DNA of 64,000 bases, taken from assembly GCF_914767665.1 (NCBI RefSeq), contig NC_059501.1, forward strand, positions 36,370,501 through 36,434,500. Reading direction: 5' to 3'. The stretch comes from Harmonia axyridis. Taxonomy: Eukaryota; Arthropoda; Insecta; Coleoptera; Coccinellidae. Within the stretch, counting starts at the first letter, position 1; every line of letters begins with the position of its first letter. Of the stretch, positions 12,172 to 22,740 are shown piece by piece. Below the pieces are notes generated by a model, which saw only the letters and a list, made by a program, of their open reading frames with translations, ran no database searches and had not been told where the DNA came from. Both the position numbers and the translations under genes were made by a program.

Positions 12172-13163
12172 AATAACGGGTGTTTTCAGCTACATGAGTT
12201 TCGATGATTGTTGTGTTTGGTTTATGGATAGTTGAGAATGTTAAACTGTGTTGACATTTCTGTTGAGTAAGGTTTGACAATTCATCATGAATCGTTAAAC
12301 GCCAGAACAACGCTTAACTCGATGCTTACAAATCAAGAAAATTTTTTTGAAAAAAAGAAATCTGTTCGTGAAGTACATAGAGCACTTCCTTTATTTTACA
12401 GTCAACACATTCGGCCTAGTGAGCAACCAATTGGTGCAGATATTCATTGTTTTTGCACAATTTAACACTTCTTGATTCAAAACCATCAACAAGACAAGGA
12501 AATGTTCGAATCGGAAAGAATATTGCTGCTGTAGCGAGAAGTGTTGAAAAAGACGCATAAATGTCGATACGTCGCCGTTCGCTACTTGTTGGCGTTTGTC
12601 CTCCGATTACGTGGAAAATTGGCTTACGTGCCTATAAATAACCATCAGCATTCAAAATTCTTGATGATTCGACTGATCTAAACTGGCCGAAGATGAGCAT
12701 TTTTAACGATGAATTGTGCTTAGTGATGAAGCTCATCAATATGCAAAGTAGCCGCATATGAAGCAAAGACAATCCTCGAGCCATTAATGAATCATCATTA
12801 AATCGATTAGATTGTTTATACATATAGATGCGGCTTACGCATGGCAGCATCATCGATCCTTATTTTTTCGAAATAAGGAAGAAGTATCGGTTAAGATGAA
12901 TGACGAGCTTTTTTGGTTTCGAAAAATTAATCAGTTAAACATCGACGACATTGGTTCATGTCAACAAACCTGCAACTCTTCAAGCGTTGGAAGCAATTTT
13001 TCAAGCCACTATATTGGCGCCATACGGCTAGATTCATTGGAAGAAGTAGTAAAAAAGTGGACTGATCAAGTGGACTATGTAACTCGTATAGCTGCGGCGG
13101 ACATATACCGGAAATTGTATTTAATAATAGAAGCCATGAAATTATTTAGCAGATTATAATAAT
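12172..13163 (+). pseudogene. Mariner-like element with degenerate transposase
   Basis: The left end shows AACGGGTGTTTTC, the terminal motif shared with the copies at 26776 (inverted) and 38694. The transposase begins at about 12286 and shows SVREVHRALPLFYSQHIRPS, then DEHF and LSDEAH (first catalytic Asp block), then NQLNIDDI and a disrupted QQ(D)GATCH block, and ends in GGHIPEIVFN just before 13160. Several frameshifts and an internal deletion separate these parts. No matching right terminal repeat was found, so the right end is lost or diverged. Confidence 0.8.
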
Positions 13164-13240
13164 AAATATTCATTCCAAAAATATTTCTATCTTCTATTAG
13201 GTATTATTTGAAGTTCTCAAGCTCAAGCTCAAGCGCCCAT

Positions 13241-13367
13241 GTTCGAGCGTTCGGATAATTTTACAGTCGGGCAGCTCGGGACACGACCGCACGACTGTAA
13301 ATCAGAGAATGAACTTGACTGCCCGACTGGAATCTCTTGAACGCCTGCTACCAAACGCTCGAAAAAA
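13241..13367. repeat. GC-rich short inverted-repeat element
   Basis: TTCGAGCGTT near 13243 and its complement near 13356-13366, together with ACAGTCGGGCAG (about 13262) and CTGCCCGACTGG (about 13318), form an imperfect inverted repeat about 125 bp long. It stands out as GC-rich in AT-rich flanks. It is probably a MITE-like fragment. Confidence 0.5.
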
Positions 13368-13703
13368 CGCTTCGTGAGTGGCGGGCATTAGATAACACAG
13401 CACTGCAAGTTATTTCGAGATGTTGTGATCAACTTGAATTTTTGTATTTAGCTTGTTAGTCGTATTCCTTATATCATCAGCCAAATTCTCAAATCCGTCG
13501 GTTAAATGTGGCCATGGAAATATTGGCTAATGTTTTTCGATTTTCCAATTGAAAATAACAAATAAATATCAGTAGCAAATGTTTATTTGAGATATACTGA
13601 CAGTTTGAATACTATAAAGAAAATGTTAATACCGGTTCATCTATTTAACTAAGTGAAATAGGTATACTCAATAGGAATTCAAGTTTTTTACCACAATGTA
13701 TAT

Positions 13704-14400
13704 TCAGGGTGTTCCCGAATTGGAGGTACAGAAGGAAAATGAGGGATTCTTTGGATAATTTTGAGTGAAAAAGGTCTATTAACATGGGTCCGCAAACGCT
13801 TCATTTTCGAAATACCTAGATACATGTTGTTTCTTGTTGACCTGTTGTTGATTATGCAAATTTATCGAATCTTTATGAATCATTTCTACAGATCAGAAAA
13901 ATAAGCACTAAAACTATTAGTTTATTCATTCATCACAGCTTGCTTATTGGACTTTATTTTAATTTTCGAAAGCATTGTTTGAAATTTTTTACTCGAAATA
14001 TTGGAAGCAGATACGACAAACTTGAAAGAAACCAAAAAGTTAGTACCTAACCTACTAGATTAAAGTTTCTTTTCACATTTTCTTAAACTATCAATGCCAT
14101 CTAAAAAAAAGCTCTGGAAGAAAAAGGTGAACACTGCAGTTCCGGGAAAAATATCACCCTGATGAAGGTTCAAAAAATTGGCATATCACATGATGAACAC
14201 CGTGAAATGGAATAGATATCTAGGTATGCCAAATCTCAGCCGAATATCTTGTGAAGTGCAGATGCTATCAAAAGACAACTTGAAGAAAAATCAAGCTTTC
14301 ACACCCTGTTTCTCGGAAACAAAGCTTTCACGGATCTATGTTTATTGGGACTTTTTCACTTAAAATTATCTGGCAACCTCTGATTTTCGTTTTCAATTTA
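13704..14400. repeat. Dispersed repeat family A, inverted pair of fragments
   Basis: The segment 13704-13820 (starting CAGGGTGTTCCC) and the segment 14104-14400 in reverse orientation belong to the same family as 22741-23600 and 51318-52215. Shared words include TTGGATAATTTTGAGTGAAA, CAAACGCTT and, inverted, AAAATATCACCCTG. The two fragments face each other across about 280 bp. No coding content. Confidence 0.7.
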
Positions 14401-14440
14401 GGATCGTCAACGTAGCTTCAAAAAGGTAATCTTCACTCAC

Positions 14441-14897
14441 CTGGTGAAATAGTACGATCAGCAGCTTCTGAAGTGACAAACGAACTTCTCTGCATCATAG
14501 GCTGCATATTGATATCTGTTGTAGGTGGTGGAATGTTCGGTGTTGTTGGAATAGGTTGCTCGCCTACAGCAGGATTTGGCGTAGGGAACAAAATCCCCAG
14601 CTCCCTGGCCTCGTTCTCCTCCTGAGCCTGTTGTCTTCTCAACGCAACTTGGGCCGCCATAACCCTCTGTCTTTCCGCGATAAGAGTACATTTTGGGCAA
14701 TTACAGTCTCTCCAGCGACAATATCGTTTATGACCCTTCAAGGCGGACACTACACCGTGATTTCTACATCTAGCACATTTGGGAGTTCTCTGATACCTTT
14801 CTGAGGCCCTCAGAAAGAACGCGGGCGGAATTGCGCCTAGCACGGGATGTTGCGACATAAGCGCTGACATATCGACACCGTTACCTTGCATACTCAT
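14441..14897 (-). CDS. Dmrt99B: Doublesex/Mab-3-related transcription factor, first coding exon
   Basis: This minus-strand exon encodes about 152 residues, from ATG at 14897 (MSMQGNGVDM) to a consensus donor (CCAG|GTGAGT) after residue SPG. Residues about 37-83 are a complete DM domain: the zinc ligands C41, C44, H56, C60 and H47, C65, C67, C70 are all present, followed by the recognition helix (AERQRVMAAQVALRRQQAQE). The linker AFFLRASERYQRTPKCARC and the post-domain EENEAREL are characteristic of the DMRTA/Dmrt99B class rather than Dsx, Dmrt93B or Dmrt11E. Such factors bind DNA through the minor groove and act in neural and gonadal development. The C-terminal DMA domain must be in a later exon; I found none down to position 1, so the next exon probably lies outside the window. 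The frame stays open upstream of the ATG to 14996, but without another ATG. Confidence 0.92.
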
Positions 14898-15140
14898 GTT
14901 GTTCACAATGACATAACTTTCAACCTCCAAAATTTTAAACTTTAACCTCACTTTTCTGATCTGCGTGTGTTTTCGGGGTGGCTGAGCGACTGACAATGTC
15001 TATTCTGAGAAAGATACCGTATCTGGTAGTCGGCAACAGTGCCTATCTCTGTTGGTTGGCCGTAGTCGTTACTTCCACCAATCGGAGGGCAGGCTCCGCC
15101 CTTCCCAGCTGACGTTTTGGCAGAGCCGCCTACTCAGGAA
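14898..15140 (-). promoter_or_regulatory. 5' leader and probable promoter of the Dmrt gene
   Basis: The DNA directly upstream of the DM-domain exon is GC-richer and non-repetitive, up to about 15140. It contains a CCAAT motif on the + strand (about 15078) and the GC-rich stretch AGGGCAGGCTCCGCCC (about 15085). No clear TATA box was found. The transcription start is not determinable from sequence alone. Confidence 0.4.
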
Positions 15141-15581
15141 ACATTCAGGATATTTACTGTATTATGTACGGTATTATAATGGTCGAGGATAATAGGAATA
15201 TACAAACTAGTTTTGAAAGCAGAGCTCGTATTTATTATGCCCGACTCTATTATAGCAGTTCCTAAGATTCAGGGGGAGGACTCTTGAGGCAGCACAACTC
15301 GCTTAATACGCTTTGTTCGATTTCAAGGGTGATACTATATAATTTACTGATTCGTATACCCGCACCTTTAGGAATATCACTCCTTTTTATTTTTTTTATA
15401 AACATTTATTTAGTTCGATATTATGACACGCTAGAGGCAATACTTTCGGTTAATACTGTTTAACAATGTTATTAATGATAGTATCTAAGTTTTCAAATAT
15501 TGACAGTTTCAGCCTTGGTTGAGAATTAAATATTAAGTACTTAAGTAAATTATACAACTAGGGAATAAAATGAAGGATTTT
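15141..15581. other. Non-coding upstream region, nothing recognised
   Basis: AT-rich DNA between the Dmrt leader and repeat family B. No exon or repeat assigned. Confidence 0.4.
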
Positions 15582-16003
15582 TGCGGCAAAATAAAATTTT
15601 GCCGCCTTGCTTTGCTAATTTCTGTCAATTTTCGTTGAAGGAGCCTCTGTGATTCCCCTCAGGCATCTTTTCAATTTCATATGAAATGTATTTTTCAAGT
15701 TAAACTCACCTTGTCAAATTTATCACAGGACATTTAGTCGATTTCACAAAAAAAAGATCCTGCATTGTTTAAAAGTACGACGCTCTATAAGTCTATAGTA
15801 AAAGGCTCCTGGTAATGTTATGATTTTACGACAAAGAGTAGAATTTTCACTAAGAAACCAGTTTTATGTAGATGAATAATAATTATTATATCTAAATAAT
15901 ATAATATATTAAATAAAATATATCTTGTTTTATTAACTGATGCGTCCCTAAAATTTGACGCTCCGGAAAAATGTCCGGTTTGCCGGTCCTGGGGGCGGCC
16001 CTG
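15582..16003 (+). repeat. Dispersed repeat family B, copy 1
   Basis: This copy matches the one at 19133-19612 in the same orientation. Shared words, in order, are AAAATTTTGCCGCC, GAGCCTCTG, GCATCTTTTCAATT, TTGTCGATTTCA (with small changes), TATAAGTCTATAGTA and TTTGCCGGTCCTGG. It is non-coding, about 420 bp long, and ends in GC-rich GCCGGTCCTGGGGGCGGCC. Confidence 0.8.
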
Positions 16004-16259
16004 TACCTGTACTTATAATTTATCGGAACTTATACTGTTTTTGCACGACACAAATATGCACGTAATGTAACTTCAATTGAAAAGCAACTATTACGACTTT
16101 TCAAATCTACGAATACAAAAAACTTGGGTTGCATAGGTTATTATGATACAACACTAAATTCAATAACCATAACGATTTATGAATAAGAGTAGACATAGGT
16201 ATATTGCTTTTGAGGATATGAAAGATAATTTCAAATGAATATTGCAAAAATGAGTGATA

Positions 16260-18180
16260 AGGTAAAAGAACCAGTGATCGTCAGTGATCTAGTATTCGTC
16301 CCAATTACACAATTTTCCGTTTTATTGAATATCTAGAGACATCTAGCTTTTAAGTGATGAATTATGCTTGAAATTCAAAATGTGATTATTTCGTGTTTCT
16401 ACTTCAGTTACAATAATGTGGGTAACACTGTTGTTTTAACAGGGTTGAAAAAGTCGAGTTTGAGAAAGTACGGTTTACAGTGTTTGCTAAGCAATTCTGT
16501 TAAGGTAGGTGGTAACATTATTATTGCTACTATAGATTCCCAATACCGTAAAATGGAGTTTTTATTGATTATTTCGGGAATAAAGTAACAAATAACGTTA
16601 TTGCTAATGAAATTCGGAAGTAAACTACCGAAAAACATAGTAATTCTAGTGTGACGAACACAGGTACATCACAGATAGAATATGTCTTAGTAACCGTCGA
16701 AGTTGACGAATACTGGGACATTTATCGTTAAGATCAAAGTTGCATAAAACAACTTTGTTCAAACACAATAACTTAGCTCTCATTCGTATAATTATGCTGA
16801 AATTCCAAAGTTTACGAGGATCAGTAATCGTCATAGTGTTTTATGAAAGACTTGTCGAATTGAAAAGCTTAAAATCTTATGACGATTTTAGGGACTTATA
16901 CCTGACGAACTCTGATTTTTTTCAGATATACGCAAGAAAAATGGAATCAAAGCGGTTCAGATATTCGGAAAATGATATGCATAAAGCTCTTTTGGCTGTT
17001 GAAAATGGAATGTCTATCTATTCAGCCGCGAAGGCTTCAAAGTACCAAGAATGACATTATCAGACAAATTAAGAGGAAAAACACCCATTATAAGAAAAAT
17101 GGGACCTCCTTCCATTTTATCCAGCGAAGAGGAAATGTTATTGGAAAAATGGATCCTTCATCTAGCATCTGTTCGTTTTCCAGTAACTAAAGAACAACTT
17201 CTAGATAGCGTTCAAATATTATCAAAACAATTAGGAAAGCAAGACAAATTTCCAAATGGCAGAACCCAACGTGGAAAAACAGGAAAATCGAGAGGAAAGT
17301 GATTTTTCTGCAACACTATACAACCAGCCTTCACAAGAAAAATTAAGGAAACTACCAACATGCGAGTCACCACCATCAGAAGCCGTTATAAAAGAATCTA
17401 CAATAATGGAAGAATTTCCAACACCTTTTAAAAAAACTTTATATTGGCCTTCCACATCTACCACAAGTTCGAATCCTCAAAGAAAAAAAAATAAAGAAAA
17501 GGTGCCTGCCGTGGCAACTTCCATGGAATGGCAACAGTATTTTTCCAAGAAAGAACAGAAAAAAGAAGACAAAATTAGAAAAATTGAAGAAAAAAAAAGA
17601 GAAGAAACTGCAAACAAAAAACATGAGAAGAAAATAGCAGGAAAAAAGAAGCTGTGTAAGGATACGAAGAGAAAAACAAATGTTTCCTCAAGATGATATT
17701 GCAAAATATGTGAAGAGGAACCTGAGAAAGATATGATACAATGTTTATCCTGCAAATGTTGGATCCATGAACTATGCGCTGGAGTTTCTAAGAGTCCTAA
17801 GAAGTTTAATTGTTCACTTTGCAAATAAAGAAAAATTAGAATAAAACGTTTTTGCGATGATTGTCTGTTTTTCATATAGTTTATTGATTCAATTTCCTTA
17901 TCCTTTCTGACTGACGGTCATTCCGACATTGCTGTGACGAATACTAGGATAGGTCTAAGTTGGATATGACGATTACCGGGTAAAATCCTATAATTTTATT
18001 ATTTTGATTATATCTTTGGTTTAACATAATTTTATTGGATAAAGTTTGTATCTTTCATAAAATGAAGATTCTGAGGAGAATATATCAAAATTTTGAAATA
18101 TTTTGTGATCGTGATGTAGATTTACTAGAAATACCAATCTGTGAATTGGCTTAAACTGACGATAACTGGTGCTTTTACCT
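16260..18180 (+). mobile_element. Pogo-like DNA transposon, 1.92 kb, TA target duplication
   Basis: The termini are inverted repeats: AGGTAAAAGAACCAGTGATC at 16260 onwards, and at the other end the complement of AGGTAAAAGCACCAGTTATC. Both continue into GTCAGT. The dinucleotide TA stands immediately outside both ends (16258-16259 and 18181-18182), as expected for this superfamily. Inside both ends the motif (T)GACGA recurs, for example TGACGAATACT(G/A)GG at about 16703 and 17937, and ATCGTCA at 16829. These may be transposase binding sites. The interior holds an internally deleted transposase gene on the + strand. Confidence 0.9.
16941..17828 (+). pseudogene. Pogo-like transposase: N-terminal HTH and C-terminal PHD finger, DDE domain deleted
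   Basis: The N-terminal part starts MESKRFRYSENDMHKALLAV at 16941 and shows the psq-type helix-turn-helix. A frameshift near 17040 moves the frame to VPRMTLSDKLRGKTP, and the segment then runs through GPPSILSSEEEMLLEKWILH and PVTKEQLLDSVQ, which is typical of the CENP-B/pogo second HTH region. After NGRTQRGKTGK the sequence jumps to an acidic and basic C-terminal region (frame from 17256), so the whole catalytic DDE domain (about 1 kb) is missing. After one in-frame TGA (about 17694) the frame ends in a C4HC3 zinc finger, CKICEEEPEKDMIQCLSCKC with WIHELCAG, closing at TAA 17826-17828. C-terminal PHD fingers of this kind are known from insect pogo-like transposases. No functional protein is possible. 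Confidence 0.85.
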
Positions 18181-18182
18181 TA

Positions 18183-19132
18183 AACTATTAAAGAAGCTAT
18201 TACAAAATTAGTGGAGGATTTATTGCCATTAAAATTCCAGCATTAATGGAATCGAAGAATTTTGAGATTTGTGTCTGAAATGAATGAAATCAATTCAAAA
18301 ATTTATTTATCATTCCAAAATTACAACACATTTATCAACAAATATTTCGAATATTTTTGTCTTTTAATTGATAAATGCTCAGAGCTGAGCAAACAAATAC
18401 TCATATGAAGTTCATAATCTATGTAGAAATGCTTACCTATGTATACTTAAGTATAGGCAGAACAATAATTATTCATAAATGGGTACACTTTCGTATTTCT
18501 CTAGAAGTGCATCTCCTTATATAGGAGCAAAGTATTCCTCAAATGGTAAAAATTTGTTATAGGTTAGTTTATAACATGGAAACATGAATATTTAGTGAAA
18601 ATTCTTTTAATTATCAATATCAAATATCAAACTTTGAGGTCACATCAGCGTCAAGTTAATTTTTTGAATATGTGCCCCAAAATTTGCATTATCTCCTAAT
18701 ACCTATAAGACTAAACATCTTATATACTCAATTAACTTGCAAAAATGATCTATGTTCCACGATAAACTATAAGCTGGACGATAATGGGTAGGTTCAGATG
18801 GAATCAAGGAGAATCATGTGTGCTTCATATAACATTTTTTACTTTTATTAAAAAAAAGTGAGTTTCGGGTGTTTTATGACATTTTCGAACAATATATTTT
18901 CATTAGGTAGTGTTGTGGCTTGAGGAAGACAATTGAAATAACGATTTCTGATTACCAGTTAGTATCTTTTGGTGATGAATCCAAATAGTATAGGTACTCA
19001 TTTTGTGGATTCCAAAAAATATATTTCAAATAGTGAGTATAGTCTTCATTTTTTGTTGAGACATGTTGTGACTAAAATAGTTTTTTAAATGCTTCGCATT
19101 TCGCGTTTTGAACGTGGTTTGTCAGTAGGTAG
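18183..19132. other. AT-rich region, nothing recognised
   Basis: No coding exon, known repeat or RNA gene could be identified. Confidence 0.45.
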
Positions 19133-19612
19133 CAGGCCGCCGGTAGAAATTTTAGTGCCCCGCCAAAAAAAAAATTTTGCCGCCCTGCTTTGTCTAATTC
19201 ATCTCTTCTTTGCAGGAGCCTCTGGTTATTCCTCTCGTGCATCTTTTCAATTCCATATGAAATCGTATTTTTTAACTTAAAATCATCAATTTTCCAAATT
19301 TATCACAACAATTTTGTCGATTTCATCAAAAAACGTCCATTATTATTTAAAATTACAACGCTATATAAGTCTATAGTAGTCAGATGACGTATGGGTGCAT
19401 TTTAGAACCTATAAGTACATATTTGCATTTTCATAACTGTAGTTGAAAGCGTCTATAGATTGGAGAAAATTGGCTTTTGAGAGTTTTATTATTTTACTAA
19501 ATATTTACTACAAAGAGAAGTAGTTTCACTAAAAAAAATTTTGTGACAAAAGTAGTTTTTGTTTTATGACTGATTTTGCGCCCCGCCAAAATGTCTGCTT
19601 TGCCGGTCCTGG
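19133..19612 (+). repeat. Dispersed repeat family B, copy 2
   Basis: This is the second copy of the family at 15582, in the same orientation and about 480 bp long. It retains GCCCCGCCAAAA at both ends (about 19158 and 19580), then TTTTGCCGCCCTGCTTTG and the terminal TTTGCCGGTCCTGG. The longer central part contains TATAAGTCTATAGTAGTCAG. Non-coding. Confidence 0.8.
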
Positions 19613-20504
19613 TATAGTAGGTACACTTTCCAAGCATACAATTTCAAAAGGATAATATTACTGAACTCTTCTTAATACCTACTAATAATATCAATTGAAT
19701 ATATAGGTGAGTCAAATCAAAGAAATCATCAAAATATTTGGAAACATTCATTTAGGCAAAATACAATGGAGATGTGAACGAACAGAAACATAGTGTGAAT
19801 TCTCTCAAGAAGTTCGAAATTACTCCATTGTTACTGCAACTTATTATTAGTCATTTATTTATTAGTTTAATTTAATTTAATTCCGAATTGCGTGCTCGTT
19901 TTAAGTTTCCACCCAATATATGTTAATCTCATTTTCGCGTAACATATGCTGGAGGATATGACGGATGTCGAGAAGAAGCCAGTATTCATATGGCATTCGT
20001 CCGATGCAATATGTACGATTTTCCCGATAAATTAGTTTTCTTGAATAATCCACGAAATCGAACCTCAGCGAAAGTGACTATTTCGCGAGTGAGTGCCCAG
20101 ACGAGGATTTCAGCCTTACTGTGAAGCCGCAGGTAGGCAGAAGTCTAAGCATTCGCTTTTCTTTTCTTTTCATTTTTCATAATTTATTTCTTTTCCTCCA
20201 TTTTCAATGGCCCTTGTCGTGCCATCCATATTATCAGCTGAAAAAGTCTCATCAATGTTTATCGCTCATATAATCTGCTCAAATGTCTGCAAACTGTTTT
20301 CAATCATATTGAAATTATTGAAAAAGGTTGCAGACATCTGAGCACATCATATGAGCGATGAAATATTGATGATACTTTTTCACTTGAAAATATGGAGTCA
20401 TTTCGAACTCCTTTCAAGAATTCAGACTATATTTCTGTTTTTTCACCGCTTCGGATTGTGTCGATTAACGAACTTATCCTGAAAAAGTTTTTAGGTACTT
20501 CCTA
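19613..20504. other. Upstream region of TGS1, possible leader exon
   Basis: Between about 19930 and 20140 the sequence is GC-richer and non-repetitive. It ends in a plausible splice donor (CCGCAG|GTAGGC at about 20133). The open frame there (SDYFASECPDEDFSLTVKPQ) has no ATG and does not join the TGS1 frame, so it could be a leader exon, a promoter or an unrelated element. The pair at about 20240-20390 (TGATGAGACTTTTTCAGC-like words) is an inverted repeat. Confidence 0.35.
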
Positions 20505-21206
20505 ATGAACCCAACGGTCAACATCAAGAGAAGAATTTTATATAAAATTCCAATTGAAATAAAGAAAAAATCAGATTTAAGAAAATATTGGTTGCAGAGA
20601 TTTTCTCTCTTCAGTCGATTTGACGAAGGAATCAAGCTTGACGAGGGTAAGTTATAAATAATTTTCTTCTTATACTTTGAATATAAGTTATATTGGCATT
20701 CTCTGATCTCACTTTTTTTTACAGAGAGTTGGTATTCCGTCACTCCGGAGTTCATCGCCAGAAAAACTGCAGAGAGGTTGAAAACTGATGTGATAATTGA
20801 TGGGTTTTGTGGAACTGGAGGAAATGCCATACAGTTCGCCTTCACTTGTAACAAAGGTAAGGAAATAAAATGATATATGGATCATATAAAAACAAAATCA
20901 ATTTCAGTGATAGCAATCGACATCGACCCGAAAAAAATTGAACTGGCCAGAAATAATGCAGCAGTTTATGGTGTATTGCATAAAATCGAATTTATGGTTG
21001 GTGATTTTATTCAATTAGCTTCAGAAATCGAAGGAGATGCTGTCTTTTTGAGTCCACCATGGGGTGGTCCATCTTATATGAATGAGAAATCATACGACCT
21101 GGAAAATATGTTACAACCAGTTCCGTTTTCAGAATTGGTAGAAGTTAGCAAAAAAATTTCTCGGAATATTGCCGTTTTTCTTCCTAAGAATGGTAATACC
21201 TTTGAT
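20505..21206 (+). CDS. Tgs1: Trimethylguanosine synthase, catalytic domain, C-terminus not found
   Basis: Three exons (20505-20646, 20725-20856, 20908-21206) join in frame through GT-AG introns to about 191 residues. The product contains KYWLQRFSLFSRFDEGIKLD, the SAM-binding motif VIIDGFCGTGGNAIQFAFTC, the acidic loop VIAIDIDPKKIELARNNA, and the catalytic SPPWGGPSY. This is the methyltransferase domain that converts the m7G cap of snRNAs and snoRNAs to trimethylguanosine. The ATG at 20505 is the first in frame; a splice acceptor just upstream (TTTTTAG at 20488-20494) means an earlier exon is possible. The last exon ends FLPKNGNTFD at a good donor (GTAAGC). The usual final ~40 residues (the strand ending in an AYFG-type motif) were not found downstream. 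Two mobile elements follow at 21255 and 21519. The gene is either split by a long intron or truncated. Confidence 0.85.
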
Positions 21207-21254
21207 GTAAGCATAGTATTCCTTATACTATGCCTATACCTATACAGACGGCCA

Positions 21255-21365
21255 GGGACCGTATTCTCGACACGTGATCTTTCAAAACGGATACGTACTT
21301 ACAGTGCTCTGAACACTGAATGAACGTATACGTTTTGAAAGATCACTTGTCGATAATACGGTCCC
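21255..21365. repeat. Hairpin MITE, 111 bp
   Basis: Two arms of about 42 bp are nearly perfectly complementary: GGGACCGTATTCTCGACACG at 21255 continues to ATACGT at about 21297, and the right arm runs 21324-21365. The loop contains CAGTGCTCTGAACACTG, itself a small palindrome. It lies 48 bp after the last TGS1 exon seen. Confidence 0.9.
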
Positions 21366-21518
21366 AGGCAGAATTGAATGACCAAATTCGTCATCAATGA
21401 GTGAAAAATTATCCTTTGAGTCCATTCCCTGTCTAAAATTCCAAAATAAGAGACTTAGTGATGAAATGAGCGATCGGTTCAGAGACGCGGAGCTCGCTGA
21501 TGTTATTTAGTTTAGATA

Positions 21519-22725
21519 GGGTAAATGCACTGGTTAGCCGACCGGCACTGGTTCTCGACCATTCCGTGATTTGAGATAAAATAATAATAAAAATATATCA
21601 TGTAGTGCGAAATATTTTCGCGGTACGTATTCTCGACCATTCTACCCTTCCAAGATAGTTTGCATAGTAGGGGTATAGGTCAAAGTTTTCGCGCTAAAAA
21701 TTAGTTTATAATCGTCTATCATAGAAAAGGGTTCCTTCTCGTCCTCTCTTAGAAAAATGCTTTGTGATATATGACCAGAAAATAGTAATTATTTCTTATT
21801 TTAAATGAATTATGTGTGTATATTTTGTTCCATATCAACTATAAGATATATTTTTGAGTGTATTTCAATCAAGAAGCAGGTAAATGTATATTTTTTTATT
21901 AAATATTCGGCGGTCGCGAACTGGTATTGGAAAATTTGTATCTTTTATTTCTCGACCAAAGTGGTCGAGAACCAATATGTTACTTCAATAATTGTTTATG
22001 TCAACCGATATATTTCTGTTGGATCAGTTTTTTTTTCGATACCCTGATTCATTTATATATCTACTTTCTGAATATTAGTTTGCGACCACCGAATTAACAT
22101 TGAAACATTTATTTCTACCCTTTGTTTATTCGCGGTCGAGAACCAATTTGATTGTACTTAATTCTCGACCACTGGTGGTCGGTGTTTTATATTTTATTTA
22201 CTCATTAGTTTCTAAATAGATATTAAGAGCAAAATAACCAAATAATGTTGTATGAGTTGCTATTTTGAAATATTTATAGAAAGTGGAAACTTTTGCAAAA
22301 TAATTTTTTTTTACGTTTCGAGTGTTTCTTTCTTGATTAGCTCATCTGAAACCCATCTGAGTGATGGTAGTGATGTCGATGGTACGGTACGAAAGTAAGT
22401 ACTAATCACTCATCTCGCTCTAAAGTTTTTTAAAAAATTTTTAAGTGGAGCGGCCACTATCATTAGTGGTCGAAAACTAACACAAAAATGGTCGAGAACT
22501 CTGCGGCGTGGTCGAGAACCGAAGGTTATTGAGATTTTCTATATGTTTCCACATTTCAAAGGTTGAATGGGGAAAGAACGTTTAAAATTATATGACAAAT
22601 CATTTAAAACTAACCAAACAATCGATGAACACCAACACCATTGAAATTTGATAAGTTTATGTGTGAAAAAATCTTGCTCGAAATCGATGTTTCTGTTAAC
22701 TGGTCGAGAACCAGTGCATTTACCC
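21519..22725. mobile_element. TA-flanked non-autonomous element with GGTCGAGAACC motif array
   Basis: The ends are inverted repeats: GGGTAAATGCACTGGTT at 21519, and the complement of GGGTAAATGCACTGGTTCTC at 22725. Both are flanked by TA (21517-21518 and 22726-22727). Inside, GGTCGAGAACC, its complement GGTTCTCGACC and close variants occur about twelve times (near 21549, 21630, 21912, 21951, 21969, 22134, 22162, 22467, 22490, 22510 and 22702). There is no credible coding frame. The terminal design resembles the pogo-like element at 16260, so this is probably a non-autonomous relative. Confidence 0.88.
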
Positions 22726-22740
22726 TATTTGAGTACCATA

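Noticed and set aside
14556..14804. Plus-strand open frame across the Dmrt exon
   Set aside because: Shadow of the DM-domain exon, which has all zinc ligands in the correct frame on the other strand.
17477..17875. 132-codon minus-strand open frame rich in Phe and Ser
   Set aside because: Complement of the lysine- and glutamate-rich tail of the pogo-like transposase.
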